A program made the translations under genes and the position numbers. Positions 1 to 9,498 of a DNA stretch of 64,000 bases are shown piece after piece. How positions within the stretch are numbered: the first letter of the stretch is position 1; every line of letters begins with the position of its first letter. The stretch comes from CAVVZJ01 sp963752755. Its GTDB lineage: Bacteria > Planctomycetota > Planctomycetia > Isosphaerales > Isosphaeraceae. The notes under the pieces were generated by a model. It was not told where the DNA came from and searched no databases. It saw only the letters and a list, made by a program, of their open reading frames with translations. The stretch spans positions 372,001 through 436,000 of the forward strand of contig CAVVZJ010000010.1 of the NCBI GenBank assembly GCA_963752755.1. The letters run 5' to 3'.

Positions 1-227
1 TGGGGACTGGAGCGGCCCAGGTAGAACGCCGGTTTCGGGTCGATCCGGTGGAGCGTGGCGTCAGTTTCGACCAGGGAGCGGTACGAGGCGAGCAGGCCGG
101 GGCGTACGACCTCGGGCTCGATCTCGTCGGCGCCGGGTGCAGCCGTTGAGGTCAGGAGGGCCATCGCCAGGGCGAGGCCGAAGGTCGGGAGTCGGGCCGG
201 GCCAAGGAGCGGCGGGTCACTTTGCAT
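1..227 (-). CDS. Exported protein, N-terminal fragment (gene runs off the left edge)
   Basis: Read leftwards from an ATG at 225-227, the frame stays open to the window edge for 75 codons, so only the N-terminus is present. Residues about 14-33 form a signal peptide (FGLALAMALLTSTAAPGA), so the product should leave the cytoplasm. The following stretch, with LLASYRSLVETDATLHRID, resembles the region after the signal peptide in planctomycete secreted proteins with PA14 or cytochrome modules; this is a weak resemblance. The next gene starts at 399 on the other strand, so the 171 bp between them must hold divergent promoters. The function cannot be read from this fragment. Confidence 0.6.
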   Translation of the reverse strand, partial: MQSDPPLLGPARLPTFGLALAMALLTSTAAPGADEIEPEVVRPGLLASYRSLVETDATLHRIDPKPAFYLGRSSP

Positions 228-398
228 GATGCCAGATATACGACAACGGTGCGGTCGGGGCAACTCGCGTCCGACCGCGGCCGGGGCGGCGGCGTGCTGT
301 GAGTGCCCGGCGGTGGTCCCTGGCCCGGAGCCGGGAGATGGATTATGACTATCGGGAGTCGTGATCTCGCTGGACCTCGATCGGGACCGGAGAACCTC

Positions 399-2537
399 AT
401 GCGCTCACGCTTCTCGATCCTCTGTCCCCTCGCCCTCGCTTCGTTGATCGCAGGCTCGGCTCGTGGGGAATTGTCGGCCGGGGCCGTCACGGTGGACGTC
501 ACGCCGAAGTCGCTCCCCGTCCTGGTCAACGGGGGAATGCTCAGCAGGAAGGCCAATCAGGTCAAGACCCCGCTCCACGCTCGGGCGCTGGTCCTGGACG
601 ACGGCGACGATCGGCTCGCGATCATCGTCGTCGATAGCTGCATGATGCCCCGGCCGCTCCTGGACGAGGTGAAGGCGGAGGCGAGTTCACGCACCAGAAT
701 CAAGGCCGACCACATCCTGATCTCGGCGACTCATGCGCACAGCGTGCCGTCCAGCATGGGCTGCCTCGGCACCGAGGCCGACCCGTCGTACGTACCGTTC
801 CTCCGAGGGAAGCTCGTCGAGGCGATCGCGGCGGCGGAGAAGAACCTGGAGCCGGCGCGCGTCGGATGGGGGGTTGCCAATGCCGCCGAGTACACGGCCC
901 TGAGGCGCTGGGTCCGACGGCCTGACCGCGTCGCCGAGGACCCGTTCGGCAACCCGACCGTGCGGGCCAACATGCACGCCGGCCGCAACTGGGACGACGT
1001 CACCGGCGAGTCCGGCCCGGAAGACCCGGCCCTCTCGCTGATCGCCGTCCAGGCGCACGACGGGCGACCGCTGGCCGTCCTGGCCAACTTCTCCATGCAC
1101 TACTTCGGCGATCAGGCCCTGAGCGCCGACTACTTCGGCCTCTTCTGCGAGGGGTTGAAGGCCCGACTCGCAGACGGCTCGGACGGCGGGAAGCCGCCGT
1201 TCGTCGGCCTGATGTCGCACGGTTGCAGCGGCGACATCTGGCGCATGGATTACACGAAGCCGCCGGGGTCCCGCGGCGAGGATCTGACGATCCAATCGTA
1301 TTCACGGAAATTGATCGATCTCGCCGCCGGCGCCTATGAGAAGATCGAGTTCCACGACGACGCGGACCTCGCGATGGCCGAGGCGAGGCTGAAGCTCCGC
1401 TATCGCGTGCCCGACCAGCAGCGGCTCGAATGGGCGCGTCGCATTGTGGAGACCATGGGCGACCAGCCCCCGAAGGACCAGCGCGAGGTCTATGCCCGCG
1501 AGCAGGTCATCCTCCACGAGCGGCAGTCCACCGAGGTTGTCGTGCAGGCGATCCGGATCGGCGACATCGCGATCGCGACGACGCCAACGGAGACGTACGC
1601 GCTGAGCGGCCTGAAGATCAAGCTCCAGAGCCCGTTGCCGCGGACGATGGTGATCGAGCTGGCGAACGGCGGCGACGGTTACATCCCGCCGCCAGAGCAG
1701 CACCGCCTGGGCGGCTACAACACCTGGGCCGCGCGCTCGGCCGGGCTGGAGGTCCAGGCCGAGCCGAAGATCGTCGAGGCGGCCCTGTCCTTGCTGGAGG
1801 TCGTCGCCGGTCGAGAGCGGACGGCGTATCGCCAACCCCGCGGCGCGGCGGCGGAGGCCATCCTCGCCCTGCGCCCCGTCGGCTACTGGCGGCTCGACGA
1901 GTTCGCCGGCCCGAGGGCCCTCGATCAGATGGGCCATCACGACGCCCTTTACGAGCCGGGGGTTGTGTTCTTCCTCGAAGGCCCCCGGTCCAAGGCGTTC
2001 TGTGCCGATGGCGAGACCAATCGCGCGTCGCATTTCGCGGGCGGGAGGTTGAACGCCCGGGTCCCGCAGCTCGGCGACCGGTATTCGGTCTCGCTCTGGA
2101 TCTGGAACGGGATGCCCGACGGCGCCCGCGCCGTCTCGGGCTGGATCTTCGCGCGAGGCCGCGACGGGAACCGGGACGGCGGGTCCGATGTTTTGGGCCT
2201 GGGCGGGACGGGTGCCGCGTGCGGCAAACTCCTCTATCGCTCCGGCGACGCTCCGGCGGGCTCTCGGCCGCTCGTCGGTCGGACGAACATCGATCGCTGG
2301 ACGTGGAATCACGTGGTCTTCGTCCGTGACGGGGCGTCGGTCCGCATCCATCTCAACGCTGATCCCGAACCGGAGATCGCGACCACGACCGCGGCTGGAT
2401 CGACTGCGGATCTTGGCCAGTTGTTCTTCGGCGGCCGTTGCGACGGCGACTCGACCTGGGAAGGCCGGCTGGATGAAATCGCCATCTTCAATCGGGCCCT
2501 CAGCGCGGAGGAAGTCGCGACGCTTTTCCCCCGTTGA
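399..2537 (+). CDS. Secreted ceramidase-like hydrolase with C-terminal LamG domain
   Basis: A 712-residue exported protein. The ATG at 399 has GGAG about 8 bases upstream and is followed directly by a signal peptide (LCPLALASLIAGSARG); an in-frame start at 303 would only add a non-hydrophobic leader. Residues about 25-470 resemble neutral/alkaline ceramidase-type hydrolases: ISATHAHSVPSS near residue 110 matches the family's zinc-binding ATHTHSGP element, and NFSMHYFGD follows near 230. From about residue 490 the chain becomes a LamG/concanavalin-A-like domain, starting LRPVGYWRLDE and ending LDEIAIFNRALSAEEV, typical of carbohydrate or surface binding in planctomycete exoproteins. The family assignment is from motifs only. 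The true substrate (lipid or other amide) is unknown. Confidence 0.8.
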   Translation: MRSRFSILCPLALASLIAGSARGELSAGAVTVDVTPKSLPVLVNGGMLSRKANQVKTPLHARALVLDDGDDRLAIIVVDSCMMPRPLLDEVKAEASSRTRIKADHILISATHAHSVPSSMGCLGTEADPSYVPFLRGKLVEAIAAAEKNLEPARVGWGVANAAEYTALRRWVRRPDRVAEDPFGNPTVRANMHAGRNWDDVTGESGPEDPALSLIAVQAHDGRPLAVLANFSMHYFGDQALSADYFGLFCEGLKARLADGSDGGKPPFVGLMSHGCSGDIWRMDYTKPPGSRGEDLTIQSYSRKLIDLAAGAYEKIEFHDDADLAMAEARLKLRYRVPDQQRLEWARRIVETMGDQPPKDQREVYAREQVILHERQSTEVVVQAIRIGDIAIATTPTETYALSGLKIKLQSPLPRTMVIELANGGDGYIPPPEQHRLGGYNTWAARSAGLEVQAEPKIVEAALSLLEVVAGRERTAYRQPRGAAAEAILALRPVGYWRLDEFAGPRALDQMGHHDALYEPGVVFFLEGPRSKAFCADGETNRASHFAGGRLNARVPQLGDRYSVSLWIWNGMPDGARAVSGWIFARGRDGNRDGGSDVLGLGGTGAACGKLLYRSGDAPAGSRPLVGRTNIDRWTWNHVVFVRDGASVRIHLNADPEPEIATTTAAGSTADLGQLFFGGRCDGDSTWEGRLDEIAIFNRALSAEEVATLFPR

Positions 2538-2698
2538 GGCATCCCCAGCGACAGGCGACCGTATCCAGAGAGGCTCATCCGAGATGCCGGGGTGGTGGTT
2601 CCCGCGTCGTCTCGAGGATAAGGGGCTTGAAGAATCCTCCTGACTCCCGCGTAGCCAAGGAAACCCAGGTGCGGTTCCGGTCGTAGTCTGGGTAGGAG

Positions 2699-3874
2699 AC
2701 CTTTGGTTTTACGAGGCCTGTCCCCGGGACGTGCTCGTACTGCACGACGCCACCGAACTGGACGACACCACGCTGAAATCGTTGGCCGGCGACCTGGGAC
2801 AGATCGGCAAGGGAGATCGGCGCGGCTACCTGTGCCACAACGTCCTGGCCGTGGAGGCCGACTCGGGGGAGGTGCTGGGGTTGATGGACCAGATCCTGCA
2901 CCACCGCGACGAGGTCCCCGAGGACGAGACGCTCGCAGAGCACCGCGACCGCCCGACGCGCGAGAGCCGGCTGTGGGTCACCGGCACGCGGCACCTGCCG
3001 GCCGACCGACGGCTGATCGACGTCGCCGACCAGGTCTCCGATACATTCGAGTTCCTCGAGCACGAATCCCCGGCGGCCGACGGTTCGTGATCCGCGCCGC
3101 CAAGCCGCGCAAGGTCTACGCCGGCCACGAGCCGGTCGGCCCCCGGCAGGAGATCAAGGCGTACGCCCGTGGCCTGCCCGAACTGGGGCGGTTCACGATG
3201 GACGTCCAGGCGCAGCCGGGACGCAAGGCCGCGCACGGGCGCGGAGTTCGTGGTGCGCGGCGCGGCGGTGCTGGTCGTGCCCGCCGCACGCGAAGGCGGG
3301 TCATCACGGCCATGACCCGCTGCCGCTGTACGTCGTGCAGGTCACCGAGGTCGCGCCGCCGGAGGGCGAGAAGGCGATCGAATGGACGTTGCTGACGAAC
3401 GAGCGCGTGCGAGACGTTCGAGGACGCCTGGCGCGTGACCGGCTGGTACGAGCGGCGGTGGGTGGTGGAGGAATATCACAAGGCGCAGAAGACCGGTTGC
3501 CGGATCGAGGACATGCAGTTCACGACGACCGACCGGCTGGAGCCGGCGATCGCGTTGCTGTCGGTCGTCGCGGTGACGCTGCTGAACCTGCGCGAGGCGA
3601 GCCGCCGCGACGACGCCGGCACGCGCCGTGCGGACACGCTGGTGTCCAGCGAGTACATCGAGGTGCTGAGCCTGAAGCGTTACGGCACGGTCCGTGACGG
3701 ACCTGACGGTCCGCGAGTTCTTCCTCGCCCTGGCGCGGCTTGGCGGGCACCAGAACCGCAAGTGCGACGGGCATCCGGGTGTGGCTCGTGCTGTGGCGCG
3801 GCTGGATGAAACTCCAGGCCATGCTCGACGGCTACCTCGCTGCCCGCCGCAGGATTTGTGGTAAAACCTAAGGT
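2699..3874 (+). pseudogene. IS4-family transposase remnant with decayed terminal repeats
   Basis: Several frames together spell a Tn5-like IS4 transposase. VLHDATELDDTTLKSLAGDL near 2730 contains the first catalytic Asp. WYERRWVVEEYHKAQK near 3450 is a perfect Y-(2)-R-(3)-E-(6)-K signature holding the catalytic Glu, and a C-terminal tail ends at a stop at 3869-3871. The frame changes at least four times between 3090 and 3720, and about the first 80-100 residues are missing. Terminal inverted repeats remain: ACCTTTGGTTTTAC at 2699-2712 pairs with the complement of 3861-3874 with one mismatch. The left repeat abuts the truncated gene, so an internal deletion removed the N-terminus. The element is not functional. 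Confidence 0.8.
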
Positions 3875-3886
3875 AGGGGACCCATC

Positions 3887-4368
3887 GGAACCCCAGCCGA
3901 ACTGAAACGCCGTCGCCGCCGTGCTGCCGAACTGAGGCAATGGGGCGAGTCGCCAACCGTCGTCGCCCGCATCCTCGGCGTCAGCCGTACCTCGCTGGCT
4001 CGCCAAGGCCGAGCGGTCGCCCGAGGGCTTGGACGCCAAGCCCCATCCCGGCCCCCAGTCCCGGCGGACTGACGAGCCGAGACAAGAACGGGAGGAGCTG
4101 CTGCGGGAGGGGGCCAGGGCCCACGGCTGGCACAACGACCTCCGGTGCGTCCGGGGGTCGCCGCGGTGATCCACCGCCGCTTCGGCGTCGAGTATCACGG
4201 CGAGCACGTCCGCAAGATCCTCCGGCGGCGGCGGCACGGGAGCCGCCCGAAGCCCCCCGCAAGGCCCGGCCGCGGAACGCCAATCCGAGCGCCCCCGGAC
4301 CGGCCGCCGACTGGCCCCGGTTCCTCGAGCCGGCTCAGGAGCGGATGGCTCCTCGGGTCTTCCTCGAC
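3887..4368 (+). pseudogene. IS630-family transposase remnant, split by an ISL3 element
   Basis: From 3887 the frame reads ELKRRRRRAAELRQWGESPT, then VVARILGVSRTSLA, the N-terminal helix-turn-helix of planctomycete IS630 transposases. AHGWHNDLRCVR and RFGVEYHGEHVRKILRRR follow in other frames, then VFLD at 4357-4368. The continuation of that VFLD motif, DESGF (the catalytic DESG of IS630 enzymes), lies at 5741-5754 on the far side of the inserted ISL3 element, which duplicated the TCCTCGAC target. At least two frameshifts occur before the insertion, and nothing recognisable follows DESGF. The gene was probably already decaying when it was interrupted. Confidence 0.75.
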
Positions 4369-5735
4369 GGCTCTTCGGGGAATCGTGTGGGTGATTTCAG
4401 AGCTTGGGCAGCATGCAGGTGAGGATCTTCAGCCGGAAGTACTCCTCGTCACGGTAGCCGTCGGCGCGACCCTGAAGGGCGTGGATCTTGTTGTTGAGGC
4501 CCTCGACGAACCCCAGCGGGACCTTGTTCTCCTCGTGGCAATACGCCTCGATGCCATCCCAGTGCTTCTCGACCATCGCCGCAAACTTGCGGAAGGGCTC
4601 CAGGCGTTGCCACTTCAAGGCGTCCTTCCAGTGCGCGAAGAACCGCCGCGCCCAGCCGGGTCGGTTGTAGTCCCAGAGCTGGCCGAACGACTCCTTCAGC
4701 AGGTAGGCCGTATGCCGCCGCTTGTTGGCCCGGAACAGCAGCCGCAGCGTCTGCCTCCCCTCGGTGGTGAGGTTCTCCCGGCGGGAGAGCCGGTTGTACC
4801 GCTGCCCCTTGATGAACCGGCGATCCTTCCCCGAGAGGCGGGCGTACTCCCGCCGCCGCACCTCGTCCATCGCCTGGCCGAGGTGGCTCATGACGTGGAA
4901 CTTGTCGTCGATGATCCGGGCCTGTGGGGCGTGGCCCTCCTGGAGCGTGGAGTTGCGGAACGCCTTCCACATATCCATGACGGCGACGCGGATCTTGCGG
5001 CATTGCTTGGGGCCCAGCCAGGCGAAGAACTCGTCGAGGCTCGCCTCGGAGCGGTCCTGGCCGCCGAACCAGATCGGCCGCCCCCGCTCCAGGTCGCTGA
5101 CCACGATGCGGTAGCTGTGCCGCTTGCCGACGGCGATCTCGTCGATGCCGATGACCCGCGGTGCCGGGCAGCCCGCCCGGCGGAGTTGCTCCCGCATGGA
5201 CTGCTTGTCCAGTTCCTTGACAGTGTGCCACTCCAGGTGCAGCTCCTCGGCGATCGCCTGAACGGTGCTCTCCCGGCACCGCCTGCCGACGTAGAAGGCG
5301 AACCGCTTGGTGTCCAGCGGGTTGTCCGCCAGCCAGTCCAGCCGCTCACGCTTCACGCCGCCACACCGGGGGCATCGGACCCGCCGCACCCGGAGATCGA
5401 GGTAGACCCGCCGGTCGCCGCAGGCGATGTCGCGGACGCGCCGTGCCCGCTGGTCGTAGAAGGCGCGAGACATTCGCCCCCACACGCCGCAGCGCGTTTT
5501 TTTCGGCGCCGGCGGAGGGTGATCACCACCGCGTAGGGATCACCGAAGATGCCCCGCACTTCGGCCATCGGCACGAAGCCCGGGAACCGAGAGATGTCCT
5601 GGAGCCGTCTGAGTTTGCCCATCGGCGCATCGTGACGAGTTTCCGGAGCTGACGGAAGGGCCTTCCGCCCTGCAAAAACAGGGGGCAACCGCCCGTCAGG
5701 GCCACAAAATCACCCACACGATTCCCCGAAGAGCC
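4369..5735 (-). mobile_element. ISL3-family insertion sequence with perfect ends
   Basis: The element is 1367 bp. Its two ends, 4369-4397 and 5707-5735, are 29-base perfect inverted repeats starting GGCTCTTCGGGGAATC. An 8 bp direct target duplication, TCCTCGAC, is present at 4361-4368 and 5736-5743, the size expected for ISL3. The element sits in the catalytic DESG codons of an older IS630 transposase. Perfect ends and target duplication mean a fairly recent insertion. It carries one transposase gene read in two overlapping frames. Confidence 0.92.
4397..5622 (-). CDS. ISL3-family transposase (two frames, likely -1 frameshift)
   Basis: The first frame starts at 5622 (MGKLRRLQDISRFPGF) and the second carries the rest to the stop at 4397. 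The switch falls at about 5500 on a run of seven A residues, read in the first frame as CGA AAA AAA CGC. That is a correctly phased A AAA AAA heptamer for -1 slippage. Moving back one base gives a continuous 408-residue protein with the zinc-ribbon segment (RCGV...RCPRCG), the DDE-fold core (VIGIDEIAVGKRHSYRIVV, VMDMWKAF) and the late VEGLNNKIHALQGRADGYRD motif that holds the ISL3 catalytic Glu. Whether the shift is programmed or a mutation cannot be told from the sequence, but both element ends are intact. Confidence 0.85.
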
Positions 5736-5759
5736 TCCTCGACGAATCGGGCTTCCCAC

Positions 5760-5850
5760 TTTCGGCGTGGTGGTGCCGGTCGCCCCGGGCAGGTGGACCG
5801 AGTGCCTCGTCCCACCGAGTGGGCGATTGCGTGATACGAAAGCGACACAC
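5760..5850. repeat. 91 bp imperfect direct repeat, copy A
   Basis: This block (starting TTTCGGCGTGGTGGTGCCGG and containing GACCGAGTGCCTC and GAGTGGGCGATTGC) recurs in the same orientation at 11604-11695, with roughly one base in seven changed. The two copies bracket the whole group II intron/ISAs1 cluster. No good reading frame runs through both copies, so they are probably an old element end or a non-coding repeat. Confidence 0.7.
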
Positions 5851-6017
5851 ATAGGGTGGGTGGTCAGCGTGGTTGCCGTCAGGCCCCGTTTCTGCCGCCC
5901 CCCTCCGGTAGGGTCGAGGACTGGTGCGCGCACGGTAGGGTCCGGTGGCTCCTCCATCGCTTTCGCTGTGGGCCTCAGTCCGGCTCCCATGGTCACGTCT
6001 CCAGCCCCCGCCACGTC

Positions 6018-6050
6018 AAACCCGGCGTGCGGTTCTCCCGCACCGGGCTT
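6018..6050 (-). ncRNA. Group II intron 1, domain V (catalytic hairpin)
   Basis: On the minus strand this 33-base segment folds as the group II domain V hairpin: GCCCGGTGCGG / GAGA loop / CCGCACGCCGGGTT, with the AGC-type base typical of the catalytic triad. It lies about 65 bases downstream of the reverse transcriptase gene ending at 6116, the expected position. GACGTGGCGGGGGCTGGAG follows and should form domain VI. The exact 3' splice site is not certain; candidate ends lie between about 5900 and 5970. Confidence 0.7.
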
Positions 6051-6115
6051 TCCTGTCCGCTTCGCGTCAAGGGTTATGGGACCTATCACGTCGGGGACGC
6101 TTTCGGCTGCGGCGC

Positions 6116-7409
6116 CTACCAACGGACCCGGTAACCGTCGAACAGCCCGAGTCCCTCGTACAGCCACCGTCTACTCCACCTCCGCCAACCGAAGCCCCGG
6201 CGTTGTCGGGCACGCATCAGGGGCCGCCTCATCTTCTTCTCTACCCAGTCGCGAATGAAACCGAAGCAGCGGCTCGAATGGCCCACCGCGAAGTAGTTCA
6301 CCCAGCCCCGAAGGATCGGGTTGATCAGTGCGATCACCCGGCCCACCGGCTCGGATTGATAGCGTCGGAAGATCTCCTTGAGCTTTCGCAGCAGCGTCGT
6401 CCGCGTCTTCAGCTTGGGCGTGTACTGCGCCCGCCACACCCCGCCGAGGCTGCGGATGCGGCGGAACTCGAAGCCCAGGAACCCGAAGCTCTCCCCCTTC
6501 GCCAGGTCGACCACCCGGCTCTTCTCCTCGTTGACCTCCACGCCGAGCTTGGCCAACTCCTCGCGGAGTCGTTTCTCGACCGCCTTCCGCAGCCAGTCAT
6601 GCTGCGGGAAGGCGTCCACCAGGATCACCAGATCGTCGGCGTAGCGCCGCGTACTCGACGTACGTGTACTTGCCGCGGCGGGTGACCTCCTTGGCCCGCT
6701 CCAGCATCCGGTCCACCTCGTTGAGGTAGAGGTTGCTGAGCAGCGGCGAGATCACACCGCCCTGGGGGACGCCCGCCTTCCCGGACGCCTTCAGGATCAT
6801 CTTGAGCAAGCGCATCACGTCGGCGTCATCGACCCGGGCCGCCACCTTCGTCAAGAGCGGCTGGTGCCGTACGTTGTCGAAGTAGGCTTTCAGGTCGATG
6901 TCGATGACGCGTGTCTTGTCCCGGACGATCGCCTTGGCGACCCGGTGCACCGCCTCGTGAGCGGTCCGCTTCGGGCGATAGCCGAACGACCCGTCTTGGA
7001 AGTCGGCCTCGAAGACGGGCTCCAGGATGAGCTTCAGCGCACCCTGGACCACACGGTCGCGGATGGCCGGGATCGACAGGACGCGGACCTGGCCCTCGTC
7101 CTTCGGGATCGCCTGCTTCCGGTTCCGTAGGGGCTGATAGGTGCGTTGGACCAGTTCGTCCCGGAGCTGCCCGAGGAAGCCCTCCAGTCCGCCCGCCTCG
7201 ATGGCCTCGAACGTGACCCCGTCGATGCCGGGGGCCCCGTTGTTCTTCTTGGCCAGTCGGTAGGCCTCCCGGAGCGTCTCCATCTTGCAGACGTGGACGT
7301 ACAGGCCCCAGAAACGCCAGGACGGTTCAGCCTTCGCCTTGACGTAGATCCTCCGCCTCAGGTCTTGCAGATCGATGGGCGCCTTTGTCATCTCGCCCCC
7401 GCCTCCCAT
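6116..7409 (-). pseudogene. ltrA: Group II intron 1 reverse transcriptase/maturase, frameshifted in the YADD motif
   Basis: Together the two frames give a typical intron-encoded RT of about 430 residues. RT blocks seen in order are NNGAPGIDGVTFEAIE, RPLRNRKQAIPKDEG..RVLSIPAIRDRVVQGAL, FEADFQDGSFGYRPKRTAHE, VIDIDLKAYFDNVRH, GVPQGGVISPLLSNLYLNEVD and then the catalytic YADD. One extra base just before YADD (near 6650) switches the frame, so an uncorrected ribosome would stop without the active site. The C-terminal maturase region (NPILRGWVNYFAVGHSSRCF) is intact, and no HNH domain follows. Domain V lies downstream at 6018-6050. Apart from the one-base indel the gene is well preserved, so a sequencing error is possible. 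Confidence 0.85.
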
Positions 7410-7906
7410 GTCGGTGAAGGAGTCGCAGAACAGCAGGGCCCCTTTGCTCCGCGGGCGTTATCCCGCCTCGTCGCTACTACGGGCCTTTCCGCCACCCTCT
7501 CGCCTTCGGCCAATTTCCCGGGGTCGCCGGTTATACGGCCTACCTTCTTCCGCCGCTTTCGCGGCGGGGCGAGGAGGGCTTCTCCAGTTGCTCGATGTGC
7601 CCTGGTCACCGTGCCGTCGCTCCCACCCCGCCGGAGTGTCCCGCCGCGTCAGCCGCGTTGCGACGGTCCATGCTGCCTTCGCCTTCCGGTTGCAGGCTCG
7701 GCCTCCGGGTCTTCGCACTTTCGGGGCCACCTCTGCGTTCACTTGCGTTACGGCCCGGTGACTCGCCGACCATCCCGAGGATGACCGTGTCGATGGGCTT
7801 CAGGCCGGTCGGTTTCCCTCCGGCCTGCCATCCGAGCTACGGGGTTTCGGCTCTTCCCCCGGCGGGTCTGACTCCCGCTGAGCACATCAGCCTTTTCTGG
7901 ACACAC
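7410..7906 (-). ncRNA. Group II intron 1, 5' ribozyme region
   Basis: This 497-base stretch upstream of the intron 1 RT has no gene of its own. Read on the minus strand it begins GTGTGTCC at 7906, matching the group II 5' consensus GUGYG, and contains purine-rich hairpin modules such as CAGCGGGAGTCAGACCCGC and CCCGCCGCGAAAGCGGCGG, as expected of domains I to IV. Its first base directly follows the last base of the other intron's domain V. The boundary is inferred from the consensus start only. Confidence 0.55.
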
Positions 7907-7939
7907 AACCGGACTTGATACTTTCGCATCATCCGGCTC
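7907..7939 (-). ncRNA. Group II intron 2, domain V (catalytic hairpin)
   Basis: The minus strand reads GAGCCGGATGATGC, then GAAA, then GTATCAAGTCCGGTT: a textbook 33-34 base domain V with a GNRA tetraloop and internal bulge. It lies just downstream of the HNH part of the second reverse transcriptase and marks the 3' part of that intron. No clear domain VI follows before GTGTGTCC, the start of intron 1. Confidence 0.85.
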
Positions 7940-9498
7940 TCCAGTAGGCGATTTCAACTTCCCGCCGCTTCTCCGCCCGGTCCGCTTGTCGTCCCCGGCC
8001 ATCGGTTCGTCCCTGGCGGGGAGGACCCATTCCCCGGTGGGGCTGAGCTTTCCCTCGTCGATCAGGGCCTTGAGCCGGTTGGTCAGCGTCCCGTTGTGGA
8101 TGGCGACGTGGCAGTGGTGGCAGACGACGAGCGTTTTCCGCTTGCGGGCGGCCATGATCTGTTTCCAGACCGGGGGCGTCCGTCGTCCTGGGACTTTGAG
8201 GTCCTTGAGCTTCCTCACGTGGTGAACGTTGATCCGGTCGTCCGAGCCGCAGACCTCACAGAAGTTCGCGAGGAGTCGGGCGATCAGCTCGTTCCTCCCG
8301 CCCGTGTGATGCCGTTGCATCGGGCCGTCCTGGATCGGGGCGAAGCGATCCGTCCTGAGGGACACGTCGCCGAATAGTGCCGTGTACTCCCGGCCCGTCC
8401 CGGGGTCGGTCCGGACCGCCTTGAGGACCCGCTTGGCGACGAACCGGCCTCGATCGGCGTCCCAGATGAGCTGGGATGCGGCGTACTTCGACCGCATCGA
8501 GCTGGCCGTCGTCTTGTGGGTCTTCGCCAGCGTCCTGAGCAGGGACCAGTACATGGCCCAGTGCAGGTGGCCGAACCAACTCAGGTTCGAGGCGCGTTTG
8601 TAGTACTGCACATATCCCCTGTACACGGAGCCGTAGGTCGCGATGACCGTGAAATCATCGTCGAACCGATGGCTGCCCTTGGGCTCGGGTCGCCCCTTGC
8701 CCTTGTACAGGCCGCTGAGGTTCACCACCACCTTGGCGGGGATCATCAACTTGATGCCGCCGCGATTCGCTCGTGTCGGTGAGACCGTGTCGGAGTCGCG
8801 TTTGGCATGGGTCGTGATCTCGTAGCCGAGGAACCTCGCCTTCTGGGAGGCGGGGGTGATCAGGGTTTTCTCCGGGGACAGTTCCAGCTTGAGGTGATCG
8901 CGCAGGAAGTCCCCGATCCGGCCCTTGATCGTCTCGGCTTCGCTCTCCGGCCCGTGGAAGCCGAGGAGGAAGTCGTCGGCGTAGCGCACGTACTTGAGCC
9001 GGCGGTAACCTGGGTCGTAGGCCACCTGCGTGGCCATCCTGGACAGGGTCCGGCCCAGTTCCCGGTAGGTCGCCATGTCTCCTTTCTCCTTGGCGAGGCT
9101 CCGTCTCTTGCAGAGGCGCACGTACTCCGGGTTGAGTCGCTTCTTCCCGCCCCGGTTGTAGGCCGGGGAGATCGTCGTCTCGACGTGCCGGTCGAGTCTG
9201 TCCAGGTAGATGTTGGCGAGCAGGGGGCTGATGATCCCGCCTTGCGGCGTGCCGCTCAGCGTGGGCCGGTACGTCCCACTGCTCGAGGTATCCCGCCCTG
9301 AGCATGTTCTCGACGAGCCTGAGGAAGCGGTTGTCGTGGATCTTCTCGCGGAGGATCGACAGCAGGACCTGGTGGTCGATGTTGTCGAAACATCCTTTGA
9401 TATCACCCTCGATGAACCACTTCGTGCCCTTCCAGTGCTGGGAGATGTCCTGCAACGCGGTGTCACAGCCCAGCCCCGGCCGGAAGCCGTGGGAGTGG

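Noticed and set aside
4145..5536. A long plus-strand frame opposite the ISL3 transposase
   Set aside because: It mirrors the transposase gene, has no recognisable motif and crosses the left inverted repeat of the element, so it is a shadow frame of GC-rich DNA.
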